From: Pedobacter steynii
Lineage (GTDB): Bacteria > Bacteroidota > Bacteroidia > Sphingobacteriales > Sphingobacteriaceae
Assembly (NCBI RefSeq): GCF_900103665.1
Contig: NZ_FNGY01000018.1
Span: 1-64,000 of the forward strand
Direction: 5' to 3'
DNA: 64,000 bases
Shown here piece after piece: positions 63,034 to 64,000 of the stretch. Under the pieces are notes generated by a model, which did no database searches, was not told the DNA's origin, and was given only the letters and a program-made list of their open reading frames with translations. The translations under genes and the position numbers were made by a program. Within the stretch, counting starts at the first letter, position 1, and every line of letters begins with the position of its first letter.

Positions 63034-63699
63034 CTAAAAGAAAACGCCGATATTAAGGCCGATATAGCTATTTTTAACTTTTTTTCCATCACCATTCTTT
63101 GCAATATTGGTAAAGCCATTGTTAAAAGTCAAACCTATGGCCAGACTGGTGCGATTGTCCAAATCGTATTCAGCACCTCCACCAACAATTAATCCGGCAC
63201 GGTAAAAGCGGGTATAGTCCGAGATGTTTTTGCCATCTGCAATTTTTTCACCGGCACGTTTCACGTCCTGCTTCGCTCCGATATTGAAATCATTAGAGAG
63301 ACCAAACTGCCCGTACCATCTCAGATCGCCAATTTTATTGGTTTTTAATTTTAAGGTCAGCGGTACTTCTATATATTGCAGCCGATACCTCAATTCGTGA
63401 TCCACTGGTTTAGCATTCACCGTCATATCCATATAACCAAGTTCTGTACTCTTTCCATTGATCGTAGTGATCGTTAATCCCGTGGCAAAAGAATAGTTGT
63501 CCGCGAAATTAAAGTCGGCCATTAAACCGTAAGCAAAGCCAAGGGCGATGCCCTCAGTCTTTCCAACCTCGGGTTTCACCCATCCCAAAGTAGGATGTGC
63601 CGTTAAGCCTAATCTAAAGCCATAATATGGTGAGCCTGCTTCCTGTGCAAAAAGCTGTCCTGTTAAAAGTAATAAGAATAAAGTAAGGTATCTTTTCAT
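63034..63699 (-). CDS. Outer-membrane beta-barrel (PorT-like) protein
   Basis: The protein has 221 residues from the ATG at 63699, which opens a signal peptide (KRYLTLFLLLLTGQLFAQ); an upstream ATG at 63723 would add eight residues. Beta-strand alternation and LRYRLQYIEVPLTLKLKT are typical of small Bacteroidota porin-family barrels (PorT-like, OMP_b-brl_2), and the end is GVFF with an aromatic C-terminus. It is 20 bp upstream of nadE on the same strand. PorT belongs to the type IX secretion machinery, but many paralogues exist, so the exact role is unknown. Confidence 0.78.
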   Translation of the reverse strand: MKRYLTLFLLLLTGQLFAQEAGSPYYGFRLGLTAHPTLGWVKPEVGKTEGIALGFAYGLMADFNFADNYSFATGLTITTINGKSTELGYMDMTVNAKPVDHELRYRLQYIEVPLTLKLKTNKIGDLRWYGQFGLSNDFNIGAKQDVKRAGEKIADGKNISDYTRFYRAGLIVGGGAEYDLDNRTSLAIGLTFNNGFTNIAKNGDGKKVKNSYIGLNIGVFF

Positions 63700-63742
63700 T
63701 TTTTGAGCAATAAGTTTATGCAATTTTCCCTGTGGATCTATA

Positions 63743-63750
63743 TATATTTG
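63743..63750 (+). promoter_or_regulatory. -7 box upstream of the gldB-like gene
   Basis: TATATTTG is an exact TAnnTTTG match, about 100 bases before the ATG at 63850. A second in-frame ATG at 63757 lies too close to it to have a normal leader. Confidence 0.45.
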
Positions 63751-63849
63751 CTATAAATGATAAATAACGTAAAATCCAGCCAAATCTATCTATTTTTTCT
63801 TTCTATACCGGCTTTTTTTTCATCAACGGCCAGTAAACCAGTGAAAATA

Positions 63850-64000
63850 ATGAAGCCCTCAGGGCTCTTTCTTTTCCTGTTATCAGGCTGTTTACTCTTA
63901 CTCTTTTCCTGTAAACAAGGCAGCAAACCAGATGTAACCGACATCAAACTGGACATAAAAGTAGCCCGCTTTGATCAGGATCTTTACAATGGAAAAACAA
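63850..64000 (+). CDS. GldB-like gliding-motility/T9SS lipoprotein, N-terminal part
   Basis: The gene is cut by the window end. The ATG at 63850 opens a lipoprotein signal (KPSGLFLFLLSGCLLLLFSC), with Cys20 as the likely lipidated residue. The next residues contain DIKLDIKVARFDQDLYNG, matching the start of GldB, the gliding-motility lipoprotein of Bacteroidota. A second in-frame ATG at 63757 would add 31 residues and is less likely. Many non-gliding Sphingobacteriaceae keep gldB. A similar nadE-gldB adjacency is known in Flavobacterium, which adds some support. Confidence 0.7.
   Translation, partial: MKPSGLFLFLLSGCLLLLFSCKQGSKPDVTDIKLDIKVARFDQDLYNGKT

Overview
The window looks like a chromosomal segment from a Bacteroidota member of the Sphingobacteriaceae, most likely Pedobacter or a close relative. 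This rests on gene content: a TonB-dependent receptor with a carboxypeptidase-regulatory-like N-terminus, a long IleRS followed by a DksA/TraR-like gene and lspA, a DUF4105 (Lnb-type) protein, a GldB-like lipoprotein, and Bacteroidota promoters of the form TTG-N19-21-TAnnTTTG. No rRNA, CRISPR array, prophage or complete insertion sequence was seen. The species call is inference from the families.

Layout. 1-92: right end of an IS3-family insertion sequence, cut by the window edge, just upstream of an NlpE-like lipoprotein. 0.1-5.6 kb: NlpE-like, AIM24-like, a SUKH-like hypothetical, a small membrane protein, an SGNH hydrolase lipoprotein and a FadL-type porin. 6-12.6 kb: nitroreductase, Lnb-like membrane protein, a large MG2/plug surface protein, and a padR-pspC operon. 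13-17.5 kb: a 52-residue membrane protein, a diadenylate-cyclase-like protein, a TonB-dependent receptor and a divergent MntR/DtxR-type regulator; a 16-bp palindrome lies inside the receptor promoter. 17.5-22.8 kb: DUF2130 coiled-coil protein, a small unknown, rlmF, a Tat-exported alkaline phosphatase, dgkA-like and recO. 22.8-23.2 kb: two identical tRNA-Val(UAC) genes behind a consensus promoter.

23.2-38.7 kb: TPM-domain membrane protein, a helix-turn-helix regulator facing an outer-membrane protein gene, an NTF2-like protein, a 2127-residue alpha-2-macroglobulin with an inserted carboxypeptidase-regulatory-like domain, an AlkC-type DNA glycosylase, an AraC regulator divergent from an oxidoreductase and a cupin, and a beta-propeller protein. 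39-49.6 kb: an apparent operon of GH88/105 hydrolase, sorbosone-dehydrogenase-like protein and cytochrome c; a glutamine amidotransferase with a YggS-type PLP protein; a thioredoxin-like protein; a UbiA-family prenyltransferase after a block of 11-bp repeats; a second sugar dehydrogenase fused to cytochrome c; and a Tat-exported phospholipase C. 49.7-64 kb: mostly housekeeping (ileS, dksA/traR-like, lspA, SIMPL protein, serS, rsmI, PH/SHOCT protein, lnt), then an AraC regulator, a VOC protein, nadE, an outer-membrane barrel and the start of a gldB-like gene.

How the genes fit together. Envelope biogenesis dominates: LspA, Lnt and an Lnb-like protein could all act on the many lipoproteins here. 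Periplasmic sugar oxidation is represented twice, each time with a c-type cytochrome. Metal-responsive uptake is represented by the regulator/receptor pair at 16.8 kb. I did not find a clear multi-gene undescribed defence or biosynthetic system. The most unusual items are the diadenylate-cyclase-like protein with altered active-site motifs, the alpha-2-macroglobulin with a SusC-like insert, the promoter-embedded operator, the helically phased repeat block and the coexistence of two lipoprotein N-acylation families.
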